DNA of 64,000 nt from Congregibacter variabilis (lineage in GTDB: Bacteria > Pseudomonadota > Gammaproteobacteria > Pseudomonadales > Halieaceae). Below are positions 51,709-60,070 of the stretch, piece by piece. Made by a program: the position numbers and the translations under genes. Each line of letters opens with the position of its first letter. Position 1 is the stretch's first letter. The stretch covers positions 2,790,001-2,854,000 of the forward strand of contig NZ_CP136864.1 in assembly GCF_045689235.1 (NCBI RefSeq), read 5' to 3'. The notes beneath the pieces are model-generated. The model was not told the DNA's origin. It did not search any database and was given only the letters and a program-made list of their open reading frames with translations.

Positions 51709-51786
51709 CGTGATGTGTCCGAAACTAAAGATGGTAATGGTGATCGACAGTGTAGCGCCCTGGAAGGTGCGCTCAAGCTGCGATAT

Positions 51787-52533
51787 TTATTGTTCTTGTT
51801 GTGACTTTCGCTTCAGTAATAGCCGCCCAGCGATGACACCGGCTTCAAACAGCAGCCACATAGGGATCGCGAGCAAGGCCTGAGAAATGACGTCTGGCGG
51901 GGTAAGCAACATGCCGAAAACAAAGCATCCGACAATGATGTATGGCCGTTTGCGACCTAAGTCTTCGGGTGTTGTGATTCCAGCCCATATAGCGATAAGC
52001 GCTGCGATGGGTATTTCAAAAGCTAAACCAAAAGCAAAAAACAGCTTGAGCACGAAGTCCAGGTAACGGTTGATATCCGTCATGATGGCGATGTCGTCTG
52101 GTCCTACGCTGGTAAAAAACGCAAAGATCAGCGGAAAAACAACAAAGTAGGCAAAGGCCGCGCCGAAGTAAAACAGCAACACTGAGCTTGCAAGTACCGG
52201 CAGCGCAAAACGTTTTTCCTGACGATACATGCCTGGTGCAATAAACGACCAGATCTGGAACAAGACGTAGGGAATGGCGATGAAGAGCGCGGTAAACAGC
52301 GTGAGTTTGAAGGGGGTAAGAAACGGCGAGGCGACGTCTGTGGCGATCATGGTCGCGTTGTCTGGCAGCAACTCCCGCAAGGGTTTTGAGACAAAGCCAT
52401 AGATGTCGTTGGCAAAGGGAAACAACACAATAAAGACTATGAGCACGGCAAGAATCGACCGCAAAAGCCGATCCCGCAGCTCGGTAAGATGCGCGATAAG
52501 CGGTAACGGAGTGTCTTCTGCGCTGTCAGTCAC
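51787..52533 (-). CDS. tatC: Sec-independent translocase TatC
   Basis: TatC is the twin-arginine signal receptor and core of the folded-protein translocase. The 248 residues form six transmembrane helices. The N-terminal motif LIAHLTELRDRLLRS and the SPFLTPFKLTLFTALF loop are typical. It overlaps tatB by 8 nt. Confidence 0.97.
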   Translation of the reverse strand: MTDSAEDTPLPLIAHLTELRDRLLRSILAVLIVFIVLFPFANDIYGFVSKPLRELLPDNATMIATDVASPFLTPFKLTLFTALFIAIPYVLFQIWSFIAPGMYRQEKRFALPVLASSVLLFYFGAAFAYFVVFPLIFAFFTSVGPDDIAIMTDINRYLDFVLKLFFAFGLAFEIPIAALIAIWAGITTPEDLGRKRPYIIVGCFVFGMLLTPPDVISQALLAIPMWLLFEAGVIAGRLLLKRKSQQEQ

Positions 52534-52879
52534 CGGATTTGTTATCCGCTTGGGTTGTGTCGCTGGGCTCTTGGGCTTCTGTGCTGCCAGCGGTGCCGGA
52601 GATATCCGGCACGTTCAGGCCAGCCACAAAATCTGAACTCAGGGCTTTAGTCTCTTTGCGTAATTCTTCGCCAGTATCGCGCAGGCTCCGCAGATCCTTC
52701 ATCACTGCGTCGTTGTGTAGCTCCTGCTGAACTTCCTGCTTGATGTCGTTAAATCCACGCCGGATGCGGTTGAGCCAGGCGCTTGCCGTGCGAACAGCAT
52801 CGGGCAAGCGCTCCGGCCCGATCACGATCAGGGCGACGACACCGATAATCAAAAGTTCGGCAAAGCCGATATCAAACAT
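52526..52879 (-). CDS. tatB: Sec-independent translocase TatB
   Basis: TatB joins TatC in the receptor complex. The 117-residue protein has an N-terminal helix (MFDIGFAELLIIGVVALIVIGPERLP with its hinge), an amphipathic helix and a variable acidic tail. It sits between tatA and tatC in the standard order; its length and the IGPERLP hinge separate it from TatA. Confidence 0.96.
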   Translation of the reverse strand: MFDIGFAELLIIGVVALIVIGPERLPDAVRTASAWLNRIRRGFNDIKQEVQQELHNDAVMKDLRSLRDTGEELRKETKALSSDFVAGLNVPDISGTAGSTEAQEPSDTTQADNKSGD

Positions 52880-52923
52880 ACGAGGCTACTGTTTTGTTAA
52901 ATGATTAGAGCGGCGACTAAAAA

Positions 52924-53139
52924 CTAAACGTCACTCTTTTCCTTTGTATTTTCACTGGTGTCGGACTCATCGTCTTCGCCAGCCTTGTCAGCACCCTCAT
53001 CCTGCATGCTGCTGCGAAAGCCCTTCACCGCGCTGCCAAGGTCTGAGCCCAGGCTGCGTAAACGCTTGGTGCCGAAGAGCATGACCACGATGGCGAGAAT
53101 AATAAGTAACTGCCAAATACTAATTCCACCCAATCCCAT
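52924..53139 (-). CDS. tatA: Sec-independent translocase TatA
   Basis: TatA multimerises to form the transport path. The 71-residue protein begins MGLGGISIWQLLIILAIVVMLFGTKRL, with the FGTKRLRSLGSDLG hinge and amphipathic helix, followed by an acidic tail. It is first in tatABC. Confidence 0.96.
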   Translation of the reverse strand: MGLGGISIWQLLIILAIVVMLFGTKRLRSLGSDLGSAVKGFRSSMQDEGADKAGEDDESDTSENTKEKSDV

Positions 53140-53221
53140 GACTATCTCCTTTTACTGCAGCAGGCTGTCGGTGTGATTGGCCTGCTACTTATGAAATTCC
53201 TGATTCTGTTTGCGCTCGTGT

Positions 53222-53581
53222 CTAAGACCTGGTTCGTGTGGCCTTCTCAATATGACCCGACAATCCAAAACGCTCTTCTAAAATTACCAGCACATCTGCT
53301 GATGACAGATTCTGCTGCGCCAGCAAGACCATGGTGTGGAACCAAAGGTCCGCTACTTCACCCAGCAGGGCATCCTGGCCCTCTGCGCCTTTGCAATCTT
53401 TGGCCGCAATAATAACTTCCGCCGCCTCTTCGCCAACCTTCTCGAGGATCTTGTTGAGACCCTTTTCGTAGAGGCTCGCTACATAGGAGCTGTCGCCGGA
53501 CGCGGTTCTACGCTCCTGAAGAACACTATCCAGAGCACCTAGAACCTCGTTATTCGCTGCCTCTTTAGCTACCTGTTTCAT
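53222..53581 (-). CDS. hisE: Phosphoribosyl-ATP pyrophosphatase HisE
   Basis: HisE removes pyrophosphate from PR-ATP in histidine synthesis. The 119-residue protein has the MazG-like helical metal site (EKVGEEAAEVIIAAKD, EVADLWFHTMVLLA). It starts inside hisI (17-nt overlap). It is a separate gene rather than part of a fused HisIE, and far from the hisHAF cluster. Confidence 0.96.
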   Translation of the reverse strand: MKQVAKEAANNEVLGALDSVLQERRTASGDSSYVASLYEKGLNKILEKVGEEAAEVIIAAKDCKGAEGQDALLGEVADLWFHTMVLLAQQNLSSADVLVILEERFGLSGHIEKATRTRS

Positions 53582-53972
53582 AAATCTCTTTCGGGTCCTT
53601 AAGCACCGGCTCTACCGTTTGCCACTCGCCGTCTGTCAGCTCGCGGTAGAAACAATGTTCCCTACCCGTGTGACAAGCCATCCCTCCAAGCTGCTCTACC
53701 TCCAGCAGGAGAGTGTCTCCATCGCAGTCCAGACGAAGCGCTTTGAGCCGTTGGGTGTTTCCTGAGCTCTCGCCTTTGCGCCACAGTGCCTGGCGGGACC
53801 GGGACCAATACACCGCGCGACCTTCTTCGACGGTACAGCGCAAAGACTCTGCGCTCATCCAGGCCATCATGAGTACCTTACCGGTCTTCCAGTCTTTTGC
53901 TATCGCAGGAACAAGGCCGTCTTTGTTCCACAGGACCTCATCGATATAGCTTGGACTGTCTGAATCTTTCAT
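53565..53972 (-). CDS. hisI: Phosphoribosyl-AMP cyclohydrolase HisI
   Basis: HisI opens the adenine ring of PR-AMP. The 135-residue protein has the conserved VLMMAWMSAESL, the metal site LRLDCDGDTLLL with Asp/Cys, and GGMACHTGREHCFYREL carrying further zinc ligands. It comes after ubiB and ahead of hisE-tatABC. Confidence 0.96.
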   Translation of the reverse strand: MKDSDSPSYIDEVLWNKDGLVPAIAKDWKTGKVLMMAWMSAESLRCTVEEGRAVYWSRSRQALWRKGESSGNTQRLKALRLDCDGDTLLLEVEQLGGMACHTGREHCFYRELTDGEWQTVEPVLKDPKEIYETGS

Positions 53973-54014
53973 TAGGCGCGGGATTATCGCATAAGCTGGG
54001 GCAGACGCAGCGAT

Positions 54015-55649
54015 CTAGACGCTCTGGCTTGGCCAGGCGAGTCCCGCAGCCACGGCCAGTAAAAGCCAGCTCACGGGAGGCGCTTGCTCAAGCATCTGTC
54101 GCACTGGCGGAAGTGCTGCGCTGGCGGCGAGCACACATACCATGGCCGCGAGGTATCGACGTCGCGCTCGGGTATGGCTTTTTCGACGGTTTTCACGCTC
54201 TGCGACGAGTAGCTGGGCATTGCGCTTCTGATCGCCCCGCTGACTCTGGAGATTTTCCATGAGCGCTTCGGGCAGCTGCGGCAGCTGCTCCAGCCAGGTT
54301 GGGGCGTGCTGCTGCAAGCGTTTAATCATGCTCTGGGGGGAGTAGCGTTCATTCACCCATTTCTCGAGGAAGGGCATGGCGGTGTCCCAAAGATTCAGCT
54401 GTGGATAGAGCTGACGGCCAAGACCCTCAATGTTGAGGAGGGTCTTTTGCAAGAGCACCAGTGAAGGCTGCACCTGCATATCGAAGCGGGCTGCGGTTTG
54501 AAACAAGTAGACCAGCAACTGCCCGAAAGAGATCTCGGCGATAGGACGCTCAAAAACCGGCTCGCAGACAGCGCGCATTGCCGACTCAAAATCCTGCACA
54601 CGGGTATCCGGTGGTACCCAGCCGCACTCTACATGCAGCTGCGCAACTTCGTGGTAGTCCCGGCGGAAGATCGCCAGGAGATTGCGTGCCAGATAATACT
54701 GATCTGCTTCGCTTAAGGAGCCGATGATGGCGCAGTCAATGGCGATGTAGCGCGGGTCCCTGGGGTCTGAGGCGTCGACAAAGATGTTCCCGGGGTGCAT
54801 ATCGGCATGGAAGAAGCTGTCTCGAAAAACCTGGGTAAAGAAAATCTCTACGCCGCGTTCGCCCAGTACTTTCAGGTCAACCTCTTTGGCTCGTAAGGCG
54901 TCTATATCGGTGACTGGAATGCCGTAAATACGCTCCATTACCATGACATTGCGACGGCTATAGTCCCAGAAAACCTCAGGTACATAAACCAGAGCGCCAT
55001 CGGCAAAGTTGCGCCGCAGCTGTGATGCGTTCGCCGCCTCTCGCCCCAGATCCAGCTCGTCCAGGATCGTGTGTCGGTAGTCCCGCACTACCTCTACCGG
55101 TCGCAGTCGCTGACCGTCTTTGAGCCAGCGCTCAATAAAGCGCGCGATCATGGCCAGCAAGGCCATGTCTTTGCGAATCACCGGCTCGATGTCCGGGCGA
55201 ATAACTTTGACCACCACCTCGCGACCGTCCCGGGTCCGGGCGCTGTGTACCTGCGCCACAGATGCCGAGGCCAGCGGTTCGCGATCAAAACGTTCAAACA
55301 GCATGGAAACATTGCCGCCCAGCGCTGTTTCGATAAGGTCTACCGCGATCTGGGAATCAAACGGAGGTACCTGGTCCTGCAGGAGCGCGAGTTCGTCGGC
55401 GATGTCAGTGGGCAGCAAATCCCGGCGAGTAGACAGCATCTGGCCGAACTTGATAAATACCGGACCGAGCTCTTCTAACGCCCGACGCAGGCGCTCGCCC
55501 CGGGTGCCTTCGCAACTACCGATACGCCAGGGGTTGAGTCGGAGCAGGGGGCTAATTACGCGATGCCGAGCTTGCTCAGGGAGTAGTTCGTCCAAGCGGT
55601 AGCGTCCCGCTACGCGCATGATTTCGATGCTGCGAAGGAGGCTGGACAT
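54015..55649 (-). CDS. ubiB: Ubiquinone biosynthesis kinase-like protein UbiB
   Basis: UbiB is an ABC1/ADCK-type ATPase required for ubiquinone synthesis. The 544 residues include the inhibitory IKFGQMLSTR (KxGQ) motif, the Ala-rich loop ASASVAQVHSA, the catalytic FFHADMHPGNIFV, and two C-terminal membrane helices. Its start overlaps the ubiJ stop by one base. Confidence 0.96.
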   Translation of the reverse strand: MSSLLRSIEIMRVAGRYRLDELLPEQARHRVISPLLRLNPWRIGSCEGTRGERLRRALEELGPVFIKFGQMLSTRRDLLPTDIADELALLQDQVPPFDSQIAVDLIETALGGNVSMLFERFDREPLASASVAQVHSARTRDGREVVVKVIRPDIEPVIRKDMALLAMIARFIERWLKDGQRLRPVEVVRDYRHTILDELDLGREAANASQLRRNFADGALVYVPEVFWDYSRRNVMVMERIYGIPVTDIDALRAKEVDLKVLGERGVEIFFTQVFRDSFFHADMHPGNIFVDASDPRDPRYIAIDCAIIGSLSEADQYYLARNLLAIFRRDYHEVAQLHVECGWVPPDTRVQDFESAMRAVCEPVFERPIAEISFGQLLVYLFQTAARFDMQVQPSLVLLQKTLLNIEGLGRQLYPQLNLWDTAMPFLEKWVNERYSPQSMIKRLQQHAPTWLEQLPQLPEALMENLQSQRGDQKRNAQLLVAERENRRKSHTRARRRYLAAMVCVLAASAALPPVRQMLEQAPPVSWLLLAVAAGLAWPSQSV

Positions 55650-56296
55650 CAGGCGGGGCGCAGGCGCTCTAGGCGCAGTCGCAGGCGTTCTACACGCTGC
55701 GCAAGACGCTCGCTGCGTTCGCTAAGATGTTGCACGTCCTCGTAAAAATGCTCCAGAGCGAGTCTGGGCGGGGCAAGACGTGCTTCTTCGATGGCGAACT
55801 CTTCCAGTTGCCGCCGGAGGTTGTCGCCGGATTGCCGCGACCAGTGAAACGCAGCGCTAAGCATGCCCGCCAACTGATGGCCCGCAACATCGCCAAGGCC
55901 AGACACCAGCGGCGCCTCCCAATCAATATCCAGATCATTAAAGACCCGCTGCATATCAAGGAGCGTGCTGCTATTACCCTCTAACTGAATGCCGCCATTG
56001 ATGAGCGCCGCTGCAGGATCTGCGGCTTGAGCCAGGCTTGCAAAATCCTGGGCTGTGCCGGTCACCCGCGTTGCCACAGGGCCATCATGAACACCCTGCA
56101 GGCGCAGCTCACCGTTCGCTTCACTGTGAATATAAAGAGTAATCGCCGGACGTGTGCACTCAAGCGCTAACACTCGTCCTGCGATAGGCTTGAGCGCTTC
56201 AATGCTGTGGGGCGACAGGCGCAGTGCTGCATTGGCGGCAGCTTCTGCGGCGGCCAATCCCGCAGTATGGAGCGTGGGCATACGAATATCAGACAT
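55649..56296 (-). CDS. ubiJ: Ubiquinone assembly factor UbiJ (SCP2 domain)
   Basis: UbiJ is the lipid-binding subunit of the soluble ubiquinone-synthesis complex with UbiK. The 215-residue protein has an N-terminal SCP2 fold (about 20-125) and a C-terminal Arg/Glu-rich coiled coil (VQHLSERSERLAQRVERLR). Its position between ubiE and ubiB is the standard one. Confidence 0.92.
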   Translation of the reverse strand: MSDIRMPTLHTAGLAAAEAAANAALRLSPHSIEALKPIAGRVLALECTRPAITLYIHSEANGELRLQGVHDGPVATRVTGTAQDFASLAQAADPAAALINGGIQLEGNSSTLLDMQRVFNDLDIDWEAPLVSGLGDVAGHQLAGMLSAAFHWSRQSGDNLRRQLEEFAIEEARLAPPRLALEHFYEDVQHLSERSERLAQRVERLRLRLERLRPA

Positions 56297-56298
56297 GC

Positions 56299-57057
56299 CT
56301 AGCTTTTGAAACCGCGATGAACCGCGACTACGCCGCCGGTCATATTGTGGAAGTCACAGCGGGCAAATCCCGCGTCTTCCATCATTTGTTTGAGTGTTTC
56401 CTGATCCGGATGCATGCGGATGGACTCTGCCAGATACTGATAGCTCTCGGCGTCACCGGCGACCAGTCTGCCCATAAAGGGTAGAACACCAAAGGAATAG
56501 GCATCGTAGGCTTTGCTCAGCAGAGGGTTGCGTGGTTTTGAAAACTCCAGCACCAGCAGACGGCCGCCGGGCTTGAGTATGCGCAGCATGGAGCGCAGAG
56601 CCAGATCCTTGTCGGTGACATTGCGCAGCCCAAAGGCGATGGTGATGCAGTCAAAGTGATCGTCCGGGAAGGGCAAAAACTGCGCGTCGGCCTGCACATA
56701 GTGAAGATTGCCGCGCACCCCCATGTCCAGCAGACGATCCCGGCCCACGCGTAGCATGCTGGCATTAATATCGGCGAGTACGACTTCGCCCTCGTCCCCC
56801 ACCATGGGTGCAAACTTGGCAGCCAGGTCGCCGGTGCCTCCGGCAATATCCAGGACGCGGTTTCCGCGCCGCACACCGGACAGCTCGATGGTGAAGCGTT
56901 TCCATATGCGGTGAACCCCCGCAGACATCAAATCATTCATGACGTCGTAGCGACTGGCTACCGAATCAAAAACGCCCCGAACCATACCGGCCTTTTCGTC
57001 GGTTTTGACGTCGCGGTAACCAAAGTGCGTAGTGTCTTCTTCGCTCATGCTCTGCAT
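56299..57057 (-). CDS. ubiE: Demethylmenaquinone/2-methoxy-6-polyprenylbenzoquinol methyltransferase UbiE
   Basis: UbiE carries out C-methylation in ubiquinone and menaquinone synthesis. The 252 residues have the N-terminal FGYRDVKTDEKAGMV, SAM motif VLDIAGGTGDLA, and the family signatures YDVMNDLMSAGVHRIWK and ITIAFGLRNVTDKD. An ATG three codons in (57048) is also possible. It heads ubiE-ubiJ-ubiB. Confidence 0.96.
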   Translation of the reverse strand: MQSMSEEDTTHFGYRDVKTDEKAGMVRGVFDSVASRYDVMNDLMSAGVHRIWKRFTIELSGVRRGNRVLDIAGGTGDLAAKFAPMVGDEGEVVLADINASMLRVGRDRLLDMGVRGNLHYVQADAQFLPFPDDHFDCITIAFGLRNVTDKDLALRSMLRILKPGGRLLVLEFSKPRNPLLSKAYDAYSFGVLPFMGRLVAGDAESYQYLAESIRMHPDQETLKQMMEDAGFARCDFHNMTGGVVAVHRGFKS

Positions 57058-57155
57058 CCCAACTGCGAGGGCGCATTGTAGCTTGTCGTGTCCTTGGAAA
57101 CAGTCCTTGTGAAGATCGATTGTCAGCCCGGATTGCTTGCGACTTTGAGGGCGAT

Positions 57156-57545
57156 TTAAGGCTCGAAGTGCAAAACCTGCGTGTGGGGATCCCGAGACGC
57201 GCCGGCTTCGGTCATATCATCCAGGTATGCCTGCCAAAGCTCGCTCTGTTGAGAGCACAGACGATAAAGGTAGTCCCAGGAATACAGGCCGCTATCGTGG
57301 CCGTCGTCAAACACCAGCTGTAAGGCATAGTGACCCACGGGCTTTATATCGATGACGCCCACGTCACGCTTGCCAGTTTGCAGAACTGCCTGCGAGGCGT
57401 GATGTCCCCGCACCTCGGCGGAGGGTGAGTACACCCTCAGATACTCCCAGCTAAGGCTGTAGCTCTGGGCGTCGGGGTAATCAAGCTCCAGAACGCGCGA
57501 TTGTTTGCGCAGACGGATGTTGATCGGGCGGGGAGAGTCACTCAT
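57156..57545 (-). CDS. DUF971 protein (gamma-butyrobetaine hydroxylase N-domain-like)
   Basis: The 129-residue protein has the DUF971 pattern (INIRLRKQSRVLELDYPDAQ, LSWEYLRVYSPSAEVRGH, IKPVGHYALQLVFDDGHDSGLYSWDYLY). That fold occurs at the N-terminus of gamma-butyrobetaine hydroxylases, where it binds zinc. A Cys/His zinc site is not clear here. It lies 6 nt after hslU, as in pseudomonads. Function unknown; Mrp/ApbC-type fusions in other bacteria hint at iron-sulfur metabolism. Confidence 0.85.
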   Translation of the reverse strand: MSDSPRPINIRLRKQSRVLELDYPDAQSYSLSWEYLRVYSPSAEVRGHHASQAVLQTGKRDVGVIDIKPVGHYALQLVFDDGHDSGLYSWDYLYRLCSQQSELWQAYLDDMTEAGASRDPHTQVLHFEP

Positions 57546-57551
57546 GGCTGA

Positions 57552-58880
57552 TCAGAGAATGAATCTGGACAGATCTTCATCCATGACCAGATCAGAAAGT
57601 TGTGAATCGACATAAGCGGCATCGACTGCCAGAACGCTTGCGCTGAGACCGTCATCGGCAGCGCTGAAGGACGCGTCTTCCAGAAGTCGCTCCATCACCG
57701 TGTGCAGACGCCGGGCGCCAATATTTTCGGTACTCTCATTAAGTTGCCAGGCAAGTTCGGCGATGCGCCCGATGCCGTCCTTGGTGAACTCCAAAGTCAT
57801 GCCCTCGGTTGCCAGCAGCGCCGAATACTGCCGTGTCAAAGCAGCATCTGGCTCCACAAGAATACGGCGAAAGTCCTCCGGCGATAGCGCTGCAAGCTCT
57901 ACGCGGATGGGCATTCGACCCTGCAGTTCCGGGATCAGGTCCGATGGCTTGGATAGATGAAACGCCCCCGAGGCGATAAACAGAATATGGTCTGTTTTGA
58001 TCATTCCGTACTTGGTGCTGACCGTGCAACCTTCGATCAGCGGCAGCAAATCCCGCTGAACGCCTTCACGAGACACGTCTGCGCCAGCGGTTTCGCCGCG
58101 CTTTGCTACCTTGTCCAGCTCGTCGATAAATACGATGCCGTTTTGTTCGGCTGCCTGCAGGGCGCTTTGTTTGATGTCATCTTCATTGACCAGTTTGGCT
58201 GCCTCTTCATCGCAAAGCGCTGCAAGTGCTGCCTTGATGGGCAGTCGGCGCGTTTTGGGCTGGGAGCGAGCCATGTTGGAGAACATGCTTTGAAGCTGGC
58301 TGGTCATTTCTTCCATGCCCGGCGGCGCACTGATCTCGACGTTGCTTGGTGTGGATAGTTCAAGGTCGATCTCTTTTTCGTCCAGATCGCCCTCCCGGAG
58401 CTTTTTACGTAACAGCTGACGCGTGCCATCGCCCTGACCTGCCGCGTCGCCCTTGGGGTCTCGGGCGCCGGGTAGCAAAATATCAAGAATGCGTTCTTCT
58501 GCGGCTTCTTCGGCTCTAAAACGCATCTTTTCGATGGCCTGCTCACGAAGCATCTTTACCGACATTTCTACAAGATCACGCACGATAGACTCAACATCGC
58601 GCCCAACATAGCCAACTTCGGTGAATTTAGTGGCTTCTACCTTTACGAAGGGCGCGTTAGCCAGCTTGGCGAGGCGACGTGCAATTTCGGTCTTGCCCAC
58701 GCCCGTAGGGCCAATCATCAGGATATTTTTGGGCGTAATTTCGGCGCGCAGGGTTTCTTCTACCTGCATGCGTCGCCAGCGGCTGCGCAGGGCATTGGCT
58801 ACGGCGCGCTTGGCGTCCTGCTGGCCAATAATGTGCTTATCCAACTCGTGGACAATCTCCCGGGGAGTCATGTTTGACAT
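57552..58880 (-). CDS. hslU: HslU ATPase of the HslVU protease
   Basis: HslU unfolds substrates and feeds them to HslV. The 442 residues match the family. Walker A is GPTGVGKTEIARRLA, Walker B is IVFIDELDKVA, and the pore segment is GYVGRDVE. The C-terminal end LSRFIL activates HslV. The frame is open far upstream through hslV in the wrong frame. The true start is ATG 58880 (MSNMTPREIVHELDKHIIGQ), one base after the hslV stop. Confidence 0.97.
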   Translation of the reverse strand: MSNMTPREIVHELDKHIIGQQDAKRAVANALRSRWRRMQVEETLRAEITPKNILMIGPTGVGKTEIARRLAKLANAPFVKVEATKFTEVGYVGRDVESIVRDLVEMSVKMLREQAIEKMRFRAEEAAEERILDILLPGARDPKGDAAGQGDGTRQLLRKKLREGDLDEKEIDLELSTPSNVEISAPPGMEEMTSQLQSMFSNMARSQPKTRRLPIKAALAALCDEEAAKLVNEDDIKQSALQAAEQNGIVFIDELDKVAKRGETAGADVSREGVQRDLLPLIEGCTVSTKYGMIKTDHILFIASGAFHLSKPSDLIPELQGRMPIRVELAALSPEDFRRILVEPDAALTRQYSALLATEGMTLEFTKDGIGRIAELAWQLNESTENIGARRLHTVMERLLEDASFSAADDGLSASVLAVDAAYVDSQLSDLVMDEDLSRFIL

Positions 58881-58881
58881 G

Positions 58882-59433
58882 TTATTGATCCGTCTCGTAG
58901 TCGAGCTGCTCGATGGTGCGCTGCTCATTGGTGTAGATGCAGATGTCCGCGGCGATGCCCAGACTTTTTTCAACGATCTCGCGGGCACTGAGCTCGGTGT
59001 TGTCCAGCAGAGCCATCGCCGCAGCCTGAGCAAATGAACCACCGGAGCCGATGGCGATGAGATTGTTTTCGGGCTCGATGACATCACCGTTGCCGGATAT
59101 AACCAGGGAGGTTTCTTTGTCGGCAACCGCGAGCAGTGCTTCGAGCTGGCGCAGGGACCGCTCGGTACGCCAGGCTTTTGCAAGCTCTACCGCGGCACGA
59201 ACGAGTTGCCCGTTATGTTTTTCCAGCTGGGCTTCAAATAGCTCAAACAGGGTGAAGGCGTCGGCAGTACCGCCGGCAAAGCCTGCCAGCACCTGATCCT
59301 TGTAAAGACGACGTACTTTTCGGGCGTTGCCCTTCATGATGGTGTTGCCCATGGAGACTTGTCCGTCTCCGCCAACGACAACGCTGTTGCCCCGGCGCAC
59401 ACATAAAATGGTGGTGCCTCTGAATTGTTCCAC
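58882..59433 (-). CDS. hslV: HslV peptidase of the HslVU protease
   Basis: HslV is the N-terminal nucleophile protease of the HslVU complex. The 183-residue protein has a short propeptide MEQFRG followed by the Thr nucleophile in TTILCVRRG. GDGQVSMGNTIMKGNARKVRRL, AGFAGGTADAFTLFE and IGSGGSFAQAAAMALL are as expected. A sigma-32 promoter lies 30 nt upstream, and hslU follows immediately. Confidence 0.97.
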   Translation of the reverse strand: MEQFRGTTILCVRRGNSVVVGGDGQVSMGNTIMKGNARKVRRLYKDQVLAGFAGGTADAFTLFELFEAQLEKHNGQLVRAAVELAKAWRTERSLRQLEALLAVADKETSLVISGNGDVIEPENNLIAIGSGGSFAQAAAMALLDNTELSAREIVEKSLGIAADICIYTNEQRTIEQLDYETDQ

Positions 59434-59461
59434 GGTGATTTCCTTGGCGCGTGAGTTCGAG

Positions 59462-59489
59462 TTATGGGGGCGTGGTGCGTAACTTCAAG
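59462..59489 (-). promoter_or_regulatory. Sigma-32 heat-shock promoter of hslVU
   Basis: Minus strand CTTGAA (59489-59484), 14 bases, then CCCCATAA (59469-59462) matches the sigma-32 consensus CTTGAA-N(11-16)-CCCCATnT almost fully. Transcription would start near 59455, 20 nt before the hslV ATG. Confidence 0.9.
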
Positions 59490-59527
59490 CGCTGATGCCC
59501 TGTCGACCTTGGGCAGGCCGGGCGCCT

Positions 59528-60064
59528 CTAGCCGCGATTGCGCTGAATCAGAAGCGTGTCGATGTCTTGCTGAGCCGTCATGCTGCGCGCTTTGGCCATG
59601 GCCGAACGACTGTCAAAAGGTCCCAGAACGACGCGAAACCAGCGTCCGGTGTCACCTTGGGTATCTTCCACGCGAGGATTAAGACCCAAAAGTAATAGCT
59701 CTCCGCGACGACGGTCGGCATCTGCGGCCTGGCGAAAAGAGCCCGCCTGCAATAAATATTGCTTCCCGGTGCCTGCGCTGCGGGGCTTGGGAATGTCCGC
59801 CGGGTCTACATCCACGGTCATTTCCTGATTGGGCAGGACCTCAAAAAATTCGTACTCCGGTTCTACTGTTGTCACCGAGGGACCTGACGCCACTTGCGGG
59901 ACCGGCTCGGCTCCGCCCTCAGGTGGCAAGGTGACGAGATACAGCATGAACGCGAGGAACAAACCGCTAGCCACGCCTGCCCCGTACCAGCGCAGACCAC
60001 TGCCGCTTTGGCTGGGCGCATTCTGGCGGCTGGCGCCGCGACTGCTTTTTCGCTGCTGTGCCAT
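59528..60064 (-). CDS. SPOR-domain cell-division protein, FtsN-like
   Basis: The 178-residue protein has a basic cytoplasmic N-terminus, one transmembrane helix (about 26-46), a Pro/Glu linker, and a C-terminal SPOR domain (about 98-178, YLLQAGSFRQAADADRRRGELLLLGL, WFRVVLGPFDSRSAM). That is the layout of FtsN, which activates septal wall synthesis through binding denuded glycans. Its place between argS and hslV equals the FtsN gene of Pseudomonas. Sequence identity with FtsN is not strong enough to name it outright. Confidence 0.85.
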   Translation of the reverse strand: MAQQRKSSRGASRQNAPSQSGSGLRWYGAGVASGLFLAFMLYLVTLPPEGGAEPVPQVASGPSVTTVEPEYEFFEVLPNQEMTVDVDPADIPKPRSAGTGKQYLLQAGSFRQAADADRRRGELLLLGLNPRVEDTQGDTGRWFRVVLGPFDSRSAMAKARSMTAQQDIDTLLIQRNRG

Positions 60065-60070
60065 AAAGGC

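Noticed and set aside
58881..59183. Upstream extension of the hslU frame
   Set aside because: It reads hslV in another frame; the family start MSNMTPREIVHEL at 58880 follows the hslV stop directly.
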